A stretch of DNA of 64,000 nt from Bradyrhizobium sp. BR13661 (GTDB lineage: Bacteria > Pseudomonadota > Alphaproteobacteria > Rhizobiales > Xanthobacteraceae). The position numbers and the translations under genes are program-made. The stretch is from positions 124,001-188,000 of the forward strand of contig NZ_JARXWB010000015.1 of the NCBI RefSeq assembly GCF_029892425.1, given 5' to 3'. Below are positions 39,910 to 48,119 of the stretch, piece by piece. Position 1 is the first letter of the stretch. Each line of letters opens with the position of its first letter. The notes beneath the pieces were generated by a model. It saw nothing but the letters and a program-made list of their open reading frames with translations, was not told where the DNA came from and ran no database searches.

Positions 39910-40931
39910 GGCTGCACCAACTGGTCGCCGGCCCGAATGCCGGACAGGATCTCTAACCCATCGGGAAGCGCCGGCGTCGGCACGTCGCGGCCGCGTTGCA
40001 CCGGCACGTCGATCGTGTCGTTACCTTTCCGAAGCCGAACGTAGTCGATACCAAAACGGGTCGTGACATAGCTCGATGGGACGACGAAAGCCGGCCGCGT
40101 GCCGCCAGAAATCCATACCCGCAGGCGGTCGCCGACGAAATACTCGCCCAAGCCCTCGACGGTCGCGTCCGCGATGACGCGCCCCTCCTCGATCTGCGGA
40201 TAGACGAGGTCGATCACGCCCCATTTCGAAGCCTCGCCAGCGAGCTCGGCACCGTCGACGCGCACCTTGTCGCCAGCCTTCAGCAAGCGCGCGTGTCGCT
40301 CCGGCACACGCAGCCGCAGCTTGAAGTTCTGCTGGGCCACGGTCACGATCGGATCGCCGGCGAGCACGACCGACCCCACGGTGATCAGCCGCTTCAACAC
40401 CCGCCCATCCGCCGGCGCGAGCACCTGGCCCTGATTGAGCTGCTCGTTGATGACGGCACGCTCCGCGGTCTTGGCGCGCAAGCCGTTGTCGGCGACGTTG
40501 AGCGCCGTGCGCTGCTCGTCGAGCTTGACGCGCGGCAGGATGCCACGTTCGACCAACCCTTCCGTCCGGGTGAAGTCGAGCTGTGCCTGGTTCGCCTGCG
40601 CTTGGACCGCCTCGATCTGTGCATCGAGCGATTTCATCTGCAGGACGAGCTTTTCGTCGCCGATGGTGGCAATGGCCTGGCCGGCGGTGACGCGATCACC
40701 TTCGCGCACTGCGAGCTGGACGACGGTTCCGCCGATGCGACCGCGTGCGGGGACCACGCTGATGCTTTCGACGGTGGCGAAGACAGCCTTCTCGTCGGTA
40801 ACTGGCTGCTGTGCCACGGTGAGCGTTCCCGCGGCCGTGGCGTATCCCGGCGCAACGTCAATCACCACCAGCGCAACCAGGAACCCAAGAAATCGCGCTG
40901 CATGTTGCACGGGACGTATCTCTATCGTCAT
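39906..40931 (-). CDS. RND efflux periplasmic adaptor (MFP)
   Basis: A membrane-fusion protein of about 341 residues from the ATG at 40931. It has a signal peptide (ARFLGFLVALVVIDVAPGYA), a biotinyl-lipoyl-like region (GRIGGTVVQLAVREGDRVTA), a coiled-coil hairpin (MKSLDAQIEAVQAQANQAQL and RVKLDEQRTALNVADN), a matching second half (LAPADGRVLKRLITVGSVV) and a beta-barrel end. Alternative in-frame starts are ATG 40967 and TTG 41006, none with a clear ribosome-binding site. It is downstream of arsR and upstream of the pump, and joins pump to an outer-membrane channel. Confidence 0.85.
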   Translation of the reverse strand: MTIEIRPVQHAARFLGFLVALVVIDVAPGYATAAGTLTVAQQPVTDEKAVFATVESISVVPARGRIGGTVVQLAVREGDRVTAGQAIATIGDEKLVLQMKSLDAQIEAVQAQANQAQLDFTRTEGLVERGILPRVKLDEQRTALNVADNGLRAKTAERAVINEQLNQGQVLAPADGRVLKRLITVGSVVLAGDPIVTVAQQNFKLRLRVPERHARLLKAGDKVRVDGAELAGEASKWGVIDLVYPQIEEGRVIADATVEGLGEYFVGDRLRVWISGGTRPAFVVPSSYVTTRFGIDYVRLRKGNDTIDVPVQRGRDVPTPALPDGLEILSGIRAGDQLVQP

Positions 40932-41034
40932 CGGCTTGCTCACAACCGCATCGCGGTGTTTTTTCATTTCATCAACATCGAAAGCAGGCGCGTTGATCTT
41001 GCGCAAGGCGCGCCCGCACGCCGTTTCCTAGACT

Positions 41035-41355
41035 TCATTTTGTCCTTGCGGACTTGGGTGCGCAGAACACCTGATAAAGCGTCTTCAGAATTTCGCGCGC
41101 CGGCTCGCTGGCTATCGAATAGAAGATTGTCTGCGCATCCCGCCTCGATGACACCAAGCCATCCTTGCGAAGGAGCGCAAGATGCTGCGAGACCGTGGAG
41201 TCCCGCAGACTCAGGAACTCTGCCAACTCGCCGACCGATCGCTCGCCGTCGATCAGCTGGCAGATGATCAGAAGACGGTGACGGTTGGAGAGCGCCTTCA
41301 GCAATTCGCTCGCCTGATCGGCAGCGCGCTCCATGACTTCGCTGTCTATTTTCAT
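41035..41355 (-). CDS. ArsR-family repressor, BigR/SqrR-like persulfide sensor
   Basis: A 106-residue winged-helix repressor. The pattern LLKALSNRHRLLIICQLIDG, the recognition helix STVSQHLALLRKDGLV and wing RRDAQTIFYSI are ArsR. Two cysteines, Cys32 (IICQL) and Cys98 (QVFCAP), are exactly 66 residues apart, as are the two redox cysteines of Xylella BigR and Rhodobacter SqrR, which form a disulfide or tetrasulfide with reactive sulfur species. No metal-binding motif is seen. The predicted start of transcription is within a base or two of its ATG, so the mRNA may be leaderless. It heads the adaptor-pump-CMD operon and is divergent from the SQR operon. Confidence 0.88.
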   Translation of the reverse strand: MKIDSEVMERAADQASELLKALSNRHRLLIICQLIDGERSVGELAEFLSLRDSTVSQHLALLRKDGLVSSRRDAQTIFYSIASEPAREILKTLYQVFCAPKSARTK

Positions 41356-41356
41356 A

Positions 41357-41392
41357 CTTGCGTATATACGATATTATGAATATATAGTCAAG
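41357..41392. promoter_or_regulatory. Palindromic operator containing two overlapping divergent promoters
   Basis: Arms CTTGnnTATATA and TATATAnnCAAG flank a 12-base centre. On the plus strand TTGCGT (41358-41363), 17 bases, TATATA (41381-41386) form a promoter for sqr. On the minus strand TTGACT (41391-41386), 17 bases, TATATA (41368-41363) form one for arsR. Each -10 occupies the mirror of the other's, next to the opposing -35. A repressor dimer here would silence both. Confidence 0.8.
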
Positions 41393-41449
41393 CGGCACAC
41401 GACGGCCGGAGTTCAACCGGCGGAGCTGCCTGAACCAACGGAGGAACCC

Positions 41450-42736
41450 ATGGCGGAAGTTGTCGTAGTCGGAGCCGGCCTGAGCGGAACACTGATGGCC
41501 TATGAATTGCTGCCGCAGTTGAGAAGCGGTGATCGCCTGACCTTGGTCGCACAAGGCACGACCTATCATTTCGTGCCCTCCAATCCGTGGGTGGCGGTCG
41601 GCTGGCGCAAGCGCGACGAGATCGAGATCGATCTCGGGGAGATCATGTCGCGCAAAGGCGTCCGCCTGCTGACGCAAGGCGCCAAGCGCGTCCATCCCGC
41701 CGAAAACCGGATCGAGCTCGGCGATGGAACGTCCATCGACTACGACTATCTCGTCGTCGCAACCGGCCCCGAACTCGCCTTCGACGAAATCCCGGGGCTT
41801 GGACCTCAGGGCTACACGCAGTCCATCTGCCATGTCGATCATGCGGCGCTTGCAAAGGAAGCGTTCGAGATCCTTGCTGCAAACCCCGGCCCCGTCGTGA
41901 TCGGCGCGGTCCAGGGCGCCTCTTGTTTCGGGCCCGCCTACGAATTCCTATTCATCCTCGAGACCGAATTGCGCCGGCGAAAGCTGCGCGACCGGGTGCC
42001 GATGACGTTCGTCACCTCGGAGCCCTATATCGGCCATCTCGGTCTCGATGGCGTCGGCGACACCAAGGGTCTTCTCGAAAGCGAGATGCGCGAGAAGCAC
42101 ATCAAATGGATAACGAACGCCCGTATCGACAGCGTTAGTCCCGGCTTGATGTCGGTGGAGGAACTTGCAGATAACGGCACGGCGCACAAGGCGCACGACC
42201 TGCCTTTTGCCTATTCGATGATGCTGCCGGCCTTTCGCGGCGTCGAGGCGGTCCGCGGCATCGAGAAGCTGACCAACCCGCGCGGCTTCGTCATCGTCGA
42301 CAAACATCAGCAGAACCCGACCTTTCCCAATGTTTTCGCGGTCGGCGTCTGCGTCGCAATTGCGCCCGTCGGCGCGACACCGGTGCCGGTCGGCGTCCCC
42401 AAGACCGGCTTCATGATCGAATCCATGGTGACGGCGACAGCGATGAACATCGGCGCTCTGCTCCGCGGCAAGACGCCGACCGCGCAACCGACCTGGAACG
42501 CGATCTGCCTCGCTGATTTCGGCGATTCCGGCGTCGCCTTCCTCGCGCAGCCGCAAATTCCGCCGCGCAACGTCAATTGGTCGTCCAAGGGCGAGTGGGT
42601 TCATTACGCCAAGGTCGCCTTCGAGAAGTACTTCCTCCGCAAGATGCGGCGCGGCGAGAGCGAGCCGTTCTACGAGCGCTTCCTGCTCGACAGGCTGAAC
42701 ATCGCCAAGATCAAGGAGGTTCGAACGGGTACATGA
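41450..42736 (+). CDS. sqr: Sulfide:quinone oxidoreductase (FAD)
   Basis: A 428-residue flavoprotein that oxidises sulfide to sulfane sulfur (persulfide/polysulfide) and passes electrons to quinone. The FAD Rossmann motif VVVGAGLSG opens the protein. Cys127 (QSICHVD), Cys159 (GASCFGPAYEF) and Cys301 (VGVCVAIAP) occupy the places of the three SQR cysteines; the 32-residue spacing of the first two equals that of the Acidithiobacillus enzyme. TPVPVGVPKTG is also family-typical. GGAGG decides the ATG at 41450. It overlaps the thioredoxin gene by ATGA. Flavocytochrome c sulfide dehydrogenase is an alternative but no cytochrome is nearby. Confidence 0.88.
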   Translation: MAEVVVVGAGLSGTLMAYELLPQLRSGDRLTLVAQGTTYHFVPSNPWVAVGWRKRDEIEIDLGEIMSRKGVRLLTQGAKRVHPAENRIELGDGTSIDYDYLVVATGPELAFDEIPGLGPQGYTQSICHVDHAALAKEAFEILAANPGPVVIGAVQGASCFGPAYEFLFILETELRRRKLRDRVPMTFVTSEPYIGHLGLDGVGDTKGLLESEMREKHIKWITNARIDSVSPGLMSVEELADNGTAHKAHDLPFAYSMMLPAFRGVEAVRGIEKLTNPRGFVIVDKHQQNPTFPNVFAVGVCVAIAPVGATPVPVGVPKTGFMIESMVTATAMNIGALLRGKTPTAQPTWNAICLADFGDSGVAFLAQPQIPPRNVNWSSKGEWVHYAKVAFEKYFLRKMRRGESEPFYERFLLDRLNIAKIKEVRTGT

Positions 42737-43176
42737 GCGCGACACGCCAGATCGTCTGCGGACATTGCGGGCGCATCAACCGCCTGCCCGCTGAGCGCGC
42801 GCCGGAAGCAGCTTGCTGCGGCGCTTGTCATCAGCCGATCTTCACCGGCCACCCGATCGAAGTGAATGAAGAGGCCTTTGGCCGCCACGTCACCAGCAGC
42901 GACATTCCTGTGCTGGTCGACGTCTGGGCGCCATGGTGCGGACCGTGCCGCGCCATGGCCCCGATGTTCGAGCGCGCGGCGCAAACGCTCGAGCCCGGCG
43001 TCCGTCTGTTGAAGCTGAATTCAGACAGCGCGCCGGCGTTGTCGTCGCGGCTCAACATCAGCAGCATTCCAACGCTGCTGCTGATGCATGGCGGCCGCGA
43101 GATCGCCCGTCATTCCGGAGCCATGGATACACGCGGCATCGTCGCGTGGACCGAAGCTTATCTGACCCGTTCATAA
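42733..43176 (+). CDS. trxC: Thioredoxin 2 (zinc-ribbon type)
   Basis: A 147-residue protein with an N-terminal zinc ribbon (Cys9, Cys12, Cys29, Cys32, in IVCGHCGR and CCGACHQP) and a thioredoxin domain with the active site WAPWCGPC (Cys69, Cys72). This is the TrxC architecture. It starts inside the stop codon of sqr. In a sulfide operon it is a likely acceptor or reducer of persulfides made by SQR. The cis-proline is in SSIPTLLL. Confidence 0.9.
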   Translation: MSATRQIVCGHCGRINRLPAERAPEAACCGACHQPIFTGHPIEVNEEAFGRHVTSSDIPVLVDVWAPWCGPCRAMAPMFERAAQTLEPGVRLLKLNSDSAPALSSRLNISSIPTLLLMHGGREIARHSGAMDTRGIVAWTEAYLTRS

Positions 43177-43189
43177 AGAGGAGCATGCC

Positions 43190-43393
43190 ATGAATGTCGA
43201 TAAAGCCGTTCTTGCCTTCGCGGGATGTGTCGTCCTGCTCGGACTCGCACTGGGGACCTATGTGAATGCGTACTGGTACCTGCTGACGGCCTTCGCCGGT
43301 CTCAACATGATCCAAGCCTCATTCACCGGCTTCTGCCCGGCCGCGATCGTCTTCAAGAAGCTCGGACTAAGGGGCGGCTGCGCGTTCTCGTAG
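43190..43393 (+). CDS. DUF2892 small membrane protein
   Basis: A 67-residue protein with two hydrophobic helices (residues 6-26 and 28-46) and GFCPAAIVFKKLGL. This is the DUF2892 (YgaP-type membrane part) family that often accompanies rhodanese or SQR genes in reactive-sulfur handling. Cys48 in GFCP and Cys64 near the end could be functional. It lies 13 bases after the thioredoxin gene. Confidence 0.85.
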   Translation: MNVDKAVLAFAGCVVLLGLALGTYVNAYWYLLTAFAGLNMIQASFTGFCPAAIVFKKLGLRGGCAFS

Positions 43394-43431
43394 TACGCAC
43401 CGATGCAGCCTGTGATGCGGGGGAATATGCC

Positions 43432-44871
43432 ATGACCGACGACACCTTCATCGAGGGACCGCTCTATGAAAAGCGCAGGAAGGTGTATCCGCAGTCGGTG
43501 CACGGCCCTTTCCGCCGCATCAAATGGGCGATCCTCTGCATCACGCTGGGAACCTATTATCTTTTGCCATTCGTGCGCTGGAATCGTGGACCCGGTTTGC
43601 CCGATCAGGCCGTCCTGATCGATCTTCCGCATCGCCGCTTCTATTTCTTCTTCATCGAGCTGTGGCCGCAGGAGGTCTATTATTTTACGGGCCTCCTCAT
43701 TATCGCGGCGATGACGCTGTTCCTGATGAACGCGGTCGCCGGCCGGCTGTGGTGCGGCTACATGTGCCCGCAGACGGTGTGGACCGACCTGTTCTACGCC
43801 GTTGAACGTTGGGTCGAGGGCGACCGGCGTGAGCGCATGCAGGGCGACAAGCGCTACTGGACGTTCGATCACGTCCGCAAGGTCGCGCTGAAGCACTTTC
43901 TCTGGATCATGATCGCCTGGTGGACTGGCGGCGCATGGGTATTGTATTTTGCCGATGCACCGACGCTGGTGAAGGAACTCGCTACTTTTCAAGCGCCGTT
44001 CATCGCTTACCTGTGGATCGGCATCCTGACCGGCACGACTTATCTCTTCGCCGGGCACGCCCGCGAGCAGACCTGCATCTACATGTGCCCCTGGCCGCGC
44101 ATCCAGGCGGCGCTGACCGACGAGTGGGCGCTCAACGTCACATATCGTCGCGACCGCGGCGAGCCGCGCATGTCAGTGAAGAAGGCGGACGCCGCCCGCG
44201 CCCATGGCGATCTCGCCGGTGATTGCGTCGACTGCCACCAATGCATCAATGTCTGCCCGACCGGTGTCGACATCCGCCACGGAATCCAGCTCGGCTGCAT
44301 CCAGTGCGGTCTCTGCATCGACGCTTGCGACAACATCATGCGCGAGATCGGCCGGCCCCCCGGTCTGATCGGTTACGACACCGACATCAACATGCAGCGC
44401 CGCCGTGACGGCAAGGCACCGGTCTATCGCCTGGTCCGCGCACGAACGCTGATCTATGCCGCGTCCATCGCCGTCGTTGGCAGCATCATGCTCTATGCTC
44501 TCGCCACGCGCGCGACGATGGACGTCAACGTGCTGCATGAACGCAATCCGCTGTTCGTCCAGCTTTCCGATGGCGGCGTGCGCAACGACTACACCGTGCG
44601 CATCCTCAACAAGGGCGTCGGGCGATCGTTCGCGCTCGAAGTCTCCGGCCTGCCAGGCGCGACCGCTCGCGTCGCCGGCATCGCAGCCGGCCCCGACGAC
44701 AAGCCGGTCGTCGAGGTCGGGCAGGATCAGACCCGCGAGATCCGCCTCTCGGTGCAGGTCGGCGCGGCCCATGTGCCACAGACATCTCGGGACATCGAGA
44801 TCGCTATCACCGACACCGCCGGTGGCGGACACGCAAGCGCCCGCGATCACTTCATACCGGGCGACCAGTGA
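43432..44871 (+). CDS. CcoG-like (FixG/RdxA-type) ferredoxin membrane protein
   Basis: A 479-residue membrane protein with five helices. The N-terminal part has two copper-type CxxxC motifs (LWCGYMCPQTVW, TCIYMCPWPR). The middle has two 4Fe-4S clusters (DCVDCHQCINVCPTGVD and GCIQCGLCIDACD). The C-terminus is an Ig-like domain. The family includes FixG/CcoG, which reduces Cu(II) for assembly of cbb3 oxidase. Here, no fixNOQP or fixHIS genes are near, and the gene ends the SQR operon, so it may support copper or electron delivery when sulfide attacks oxidases. GGGGAATA precedes the ATG. Confidence 0.88.
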   Translation: MTDDTFIEGPLYEKRRKVYPQSVHGPFRRIKWAILCITLGTYYLLPFVRWNRGPGLPDQAVLIDLPHRRFYFFFIELWPQEVYYFTGLLIIAAMTLFLMNAVAGRLWCGYMCPQTVWTDLFYAVERWVEGDRRERMQGDKRYWTFDHVRKVALKHFLWIMIAWWTGGAWVLYFADAPTLVKELATFQAPFIAYLWIGILTGTTYLFAGHAREQTCIYMCPWPRIQAALTDEWALNVTYRRDRGEPRMSVKKADAARAHGDLAGDCVDCHQCINVCPTGVDIRHGIQLGCIQCGLCIDACDNIMREIGRPPGLIGYDTDINMQRRRDGKAPVYRLVRARTLIYAASIAVVGSIMLYALATRATMDVNVLHERNPLFVQLSDGGVRNDYTVRILNKGVGRSFALEVSGLPGATARVAGIAAGPDDKPVVEVGQDQTREIRLSVQVGAAHVPQTSRDIEIAITDTAGGGHASARDHFIPGDQ

Positions 44872-45027
44872 CGTTCAACATCCGGCGGCGTACCGGCCTG
44901 ATGCTCAATGAGACGTTAACAATACCACTCGAATTGAAGCGGCGTCCCAACGGTATTTTCCAATCTTTGCGCTAATCATGACCTGATAACGCCGGCTCTT
45001 GCCCAGCGGGAACGGGGACGACGGGAC

Positions 45028-46221
45028 GTGGTCGACATCGCGCACCAGGCTGCGATCAATCCGGCATCGAAGAAGGATGCAACGCCCGCGCTCGTCCCGC
45101 TCACGGCAATCGAGCCCGGTCAATGGCGCGCACTGGCGCAGCGCGCGGTCGAGCCGAACGGCTATTATTTGCCTGCCTGGGAACTCGCCGTCAGCGCAAC
45201 CGCTCGCGGCCGTATTGGGGCCTCGGCCCTGTCTGTAGGCGCCGGCTCCTCGACCCGGCTGATCGGCTTGATGCCGGTCGTATCGCTCTGGCAGGCCTGG
45301 AAGATACCCCTGCCCGCGCTGGTGAGCGCACATCCCTATGGCACGCTGTGCAGCCCCTTGATCGACCGCGACACATCAGTCGAGGCGGCGACGCGCCTGC
45401 TGCAGCGGGCACGCGAGGCCGGCGCGCACGCGCTGATCCTGCGCGACGTTGCGCTGGATGGCGCCGCGATGGGATCGTTCAGCGACGCGCTGGGCCGGGC
45501 CGGCCTGAAACCGCGCATGCTCGGCTCCCATGTCCGCGCCAGCCTCGATGCGACGCAGGATGGCGACAGGCTGCTGCACGACGCCCTCGGCGCCAAGAAG
45601 CTCAAGGAGCTGCGTCGCCAACGTCATCGCCTGGAGGCACACGGCGCGATCAGCTTCGACGTCGCGCGCAAGCCGGAGGAAATCAAGTCCGCGCTCGAAA
45701 CGTTCCTGCAACTCGAAGCCAGCGGCTGGAAAGGCAGGCGCGGCACCGCGCTGGTTCAGGATGCAGGCGATGCGACCTTTATTCGCCGCGCCGTGCCGGC
45801 CCTCGCCGAGACCGCGCAGTGCGAGATCGTCAGCTTGCACGCCGGCGCGACGCCGGTGGCCGCGGGTATCGTGCTGCGCCACCAGGATCGTGCCTTCTTC
45901 TTCAAGCTCGGCATCGACGAGCGCTTCGCAAAATATTCACCGGGCGTGCAGCTCACACTCGATCTGACGCGCCATCTCTGCGCCGACCCCACTATTGCGA
46001 GCGCGGATTCCACCGCGAGCGCCGACCATCCCATGATCAACCCGATCTGGCGCGGCCGCCTCGCGATTGGGGACGTGCTGATTCCGCTGCGGCGACACGA
46101 TCCGGTGGTGGCTCTGATTCACGGGGCGCTGATCGCGCGTGCCCATGCACGCGAGGTCGCGCGCCGCGCGATCCACCGGTTCCGCAAACAGCGCGACGCT
46201 ACTCCGCCGCTTGCGCGTTGA
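45028..46221 (+). CDS. BioF2-like GNAT acyltransferase
   Basis: A 397-residue protein of the Acetyltransf_6 (FemAB/BioF2-like) family. Signs are KKLKELRRQRHRLEAHGAIS, ALETFLQLEASGWKGRRGTAL, and a second GNAT half with VAAGIVLRHQDRAFFFKLGID and AKYSPGVQLTLDLTRHL. The start is GTG at 45028. Such proteins acetylate or acylate cell-surface precursors, or related substrates, which cannot be told here. The stop lies 23 bases inside the end of the convergent DsbA-family gene. Confidence 0.8.
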   Translation: MVDIAHQAAINPASKKDATPALVPLTAIEPGQWRALAQRAVEPNGYYLPAWELAVSATARGRIGASALSVGAGSSTRLIGLMPVVSLWQAWKIPLPALVSAHPYGTLCSPLIDRDTSVEAATRLLQRAREAGAHALILRDVALDGAAMGSFSDALGRAGLKPRMLGSHVRASLDATQDGDRLLHDALGAKKLKELRRQRHRLEAHGAISFDVARKPEEIKSALETFLQLEASGWKGRRGTALVQDAGDATFIRRAVPALAETAQCEIVSLHAGATPVAAGIVLRHQDRAFFFKLGIDERFAKYSPGVQLTLDLTRHLCADPTIASADSTASADHPMINPIWRGRLAIGDVLIPLRRHDPVVALIHGALIARAHAREVARRAIHRFRKQRDATPPLAR

Positions 46222-46864
46222 TCTCCGCCGACACCTGGCGGATGGCGCGGGCGAGCAGGTTCGGATCCTGCGCGCCTGATACCGCATATTTCTGGGCGAA
46301 GACATAGGTCGGCACGCCGGAGATACCCTTCTCGGCGGCCTCCTGCGCATCGGCCGACACGCGCGCGACGTCCTCGTCGGTGACGAGGCGCTTGCGCACG
46401 TCGTCGGCATCGAGGCCGACATCGGCGGCCGCCTGGACCAGCACATTCACATCGGTGAGATCGCCGCCGTCGCGGAAGTAGAGCTCCATCAGGCGCTGCT
46501 TCATCTCGGGCGCCTTGCCGATCGCTTCGGCCCACAGGATCAGACGATGGCAGTCGGTGGTGTTGGGTTGGCGCGCGACCAGCTCAGGCTTGTAGACGAG
46601 GCCCTCTTCGCTTGCCGCCGCGACCACGCGGCCTGCGATGCCCTTGTAGGCCTCCACAGAGCCGAACTTGGTGGTGAGGTAGTCCTCGCGGCTGATGCCC
46701 TCGCGCGGCACCCAGGGATTGAGGAAGAACGGACGGAAGTTCAGCTTGACCGGAACGTCGGGCACGAGCGCGAGCGCACTCTCGATCCGGTGCTTGCCGA
46801 TGTAGCACCAGGGGCACACCACGTCGGAGACGACATCGATCTGGAGCGGTTTGAGGGTGCTCAT
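46199..46864 (-). CDS. DsbA-family oxidoreductase (FrnE-like)
   Basis: A 221-residue thioredoxin-fold protein. The active site is CPWC (DVVCPWCYIGKHR), with insert and cis-Pro SGVPTYVFAQKYAVSGAQD, the FrnE/2-hydroxychromene-2-carboxylate isomerase-like group. There is no signal peptide, so it acts in the cytoplasm. GGAGG fixes the start at 46864. Its end overlaps the end of the opposite-strand acyltransferase gene by 23 bases. Confidence 0.9.
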   Translation of the reverse strand: MSTLKPLQIDVVSDVVCPWCYIGKHRIESALALVPDVPVKLNFRPFFLNPWVPREGISREDYLTTKFGSVEAYKGIAGRVVAAASEEGLVYKPELVARQPNTTDCHRLILWAEAIGKAPEMKQRLMELYFRDGGDLTDVNVLVQAAADVGLDADDVRKRLVTDEDVARVSADAQEAAEKGISGVPTYVFAQKYAVSGAQDPNLLARAIRQVSAEINAQAAE

Positions 46865-46931
46865 GGGGCGCCTCCTTCGGGCGAAGCGGGTTTGGCCCAA
46901 GATAAGCCGAACCAGCACCGAGGCAAGGGTA

Positions 46932-47753
46932 CTAGTTCATGGCTGCGGCCATCTGCCTGAGCCGCTCGGCGGTGCGTTCGTCGGCGGGAAAGAACGTCTC
47001 CAGCGCCAGTTCGGACAGCGTAATGTCGACCGGCGTACCGAACACCATGGTGGTGGAGAAGAAACTGAGTATCTCCCCGTCCTGGCGCAGCTTGAAGGGG
47101 ATCGCGACATTGTCGCCCGACAGCGGCCCCGAGCGCGCCGGAATGGGATAGCTCTTGAGGTCGTGATAGAGCTTGATCAGCTCCGGATCGGCCGTCGCCT
47201 CGCATTGCCGGTGCAAGCGCTCGAGCAGATGCGCGCACCACTCCCCCAGATTGACCGTGCGCGGCGCCAGTCCCTCCGGATGAAAGGCGAGCCGCAGAAT
47301 GTTGAAGGGCTGTCCGAGCAGCCGTTCGGGAACGCCGGCGAGTAGTGGCGCCACCATGCGGTTGGCGGAGACCAGGTTCCAGTGCCGGTCATAGGCCAGC
47401 GCCGGATTGGGCTCGTGGGCTCTGAGGACGAGGTCGATCGCCTGACGAGCTGACTTCAAGGCGGGATCCTCCAGCGGACGCTGCGGAAACGCGGGCGCAA
47501 AGCCAGCGGCGACCAGCAGCACGTTGCGTTCACGCAAGGGCACATCAAGGCGCTCGGCGAGCCGCAGCACCATGTCGCGCGACGGCGCGGCGCGGCCGGT
47601 CTCGACGAAGCTCAGGTGCCGCGCGGAAATCTCCGCCTCGCCCGCGAGATCGAGCTGGCTCTTGCGGCGGCGCTGCCGCCATTCGCGCAAATGATCGCCG
47701 ATATGGACCGGCTGACTGCGTTCGGCCTGGGCCGTGGATGCATGTGCGTTCAT
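46932..47753 (-). CDS. XRE/MmyB-family transcriptional regulator
   Basis: A 273-residue regulator. Residues 15-75 are a helix-turn-helix (GDHLREWRQRRRKSQLDLAG, AEISARHLSFVETGRAAPSR). The C-terminal part is the MmyB-like PAS-type ligand domain (YDRHWNLVSANRMVAPLLAG). It is divergent from a small protein and membrane protein (47854, 48120) that may be its targets; 100 bases separate the starts. The DNA sequence of the operator was not identified. Confidence 0.87.
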   Translation of the reverse strand: MNAHASTAQAERSQPVHIGDHLREWRQRRRKSQLDLAGEAEISARHLSFVETGRAAPSRDMVLRLAERLDVPLRERNVLLVAAGFAPAFPQRPLEDPALKSARQAIDLVLRAHEPNPALAYDRHWNLVSANRMVAPLLAGVPERLLGQPFNILRLAFHPEGLAPRTVNLGEWCAHLLERLHRQCEATADPELIKLYHDLKSYPIPARSGPLSGDNVAIPFKLRQDGEILSFFSTTMVFGTPVDITLSELALETFFPADERTAERLRQMAAAMN

Positions 47754-47853
47754 GGCCAAAACCTACCACGCACGTTTCAGCCCATCCATTACCCCCGAGG
47801 TAATCGAATTGGGCCCTGCAGCAGCGCATCTTCGGTCACGACAGGAGATGACC

Positions 47854-48084
47854 ATGATCGCGTTGCTGCTCTACCGGACCGTCGCCGACCACATCCTGCC
47901 CTGGGCCGTGACCTTCGCGACCCGGATGCTGGCGCGCGGGCTCAACATGCCCGAGCCGCTGGTGCATTCGAGCGGCGACTATGTCGTCGCGCAGGTGACG
48001 GCCTTCGAGCACAGCGTCGGCAGAAGCCTCGGCCTGTTCCGCCTCGCCCGCCTGCTCCGCGCCTGGAGGCGTGGACTGCATTGA
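47854..48084 (+). CDS. Small hypothetical protein
   Basis: A 76-residue protein starting MIALLLYRTVADHILPWAVT. AGGAG six bases upstream supports this ATG; another ATG lies six bases earlier. It has one hydrophobic stretch at the start and a basic amphipathic end (LFRLARLLRAWRRGLH). Function unknown. It is followed 35 bases later by the membrane protein gene with the same orientation, and both are divergent from the HTH regulator. Confidence 0.6.
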   Translation: MIALLLYRTVADHILPWAVTFATRMLARGLNMPEPLVHSSGDYVVAQVTAFEHSVGRSLGLFRLARLLRAWRRGLH

Positions 48085-48119
48085 GTTTACCCGCGTCCAA
48101 CCAACCATGGAGAATGACG

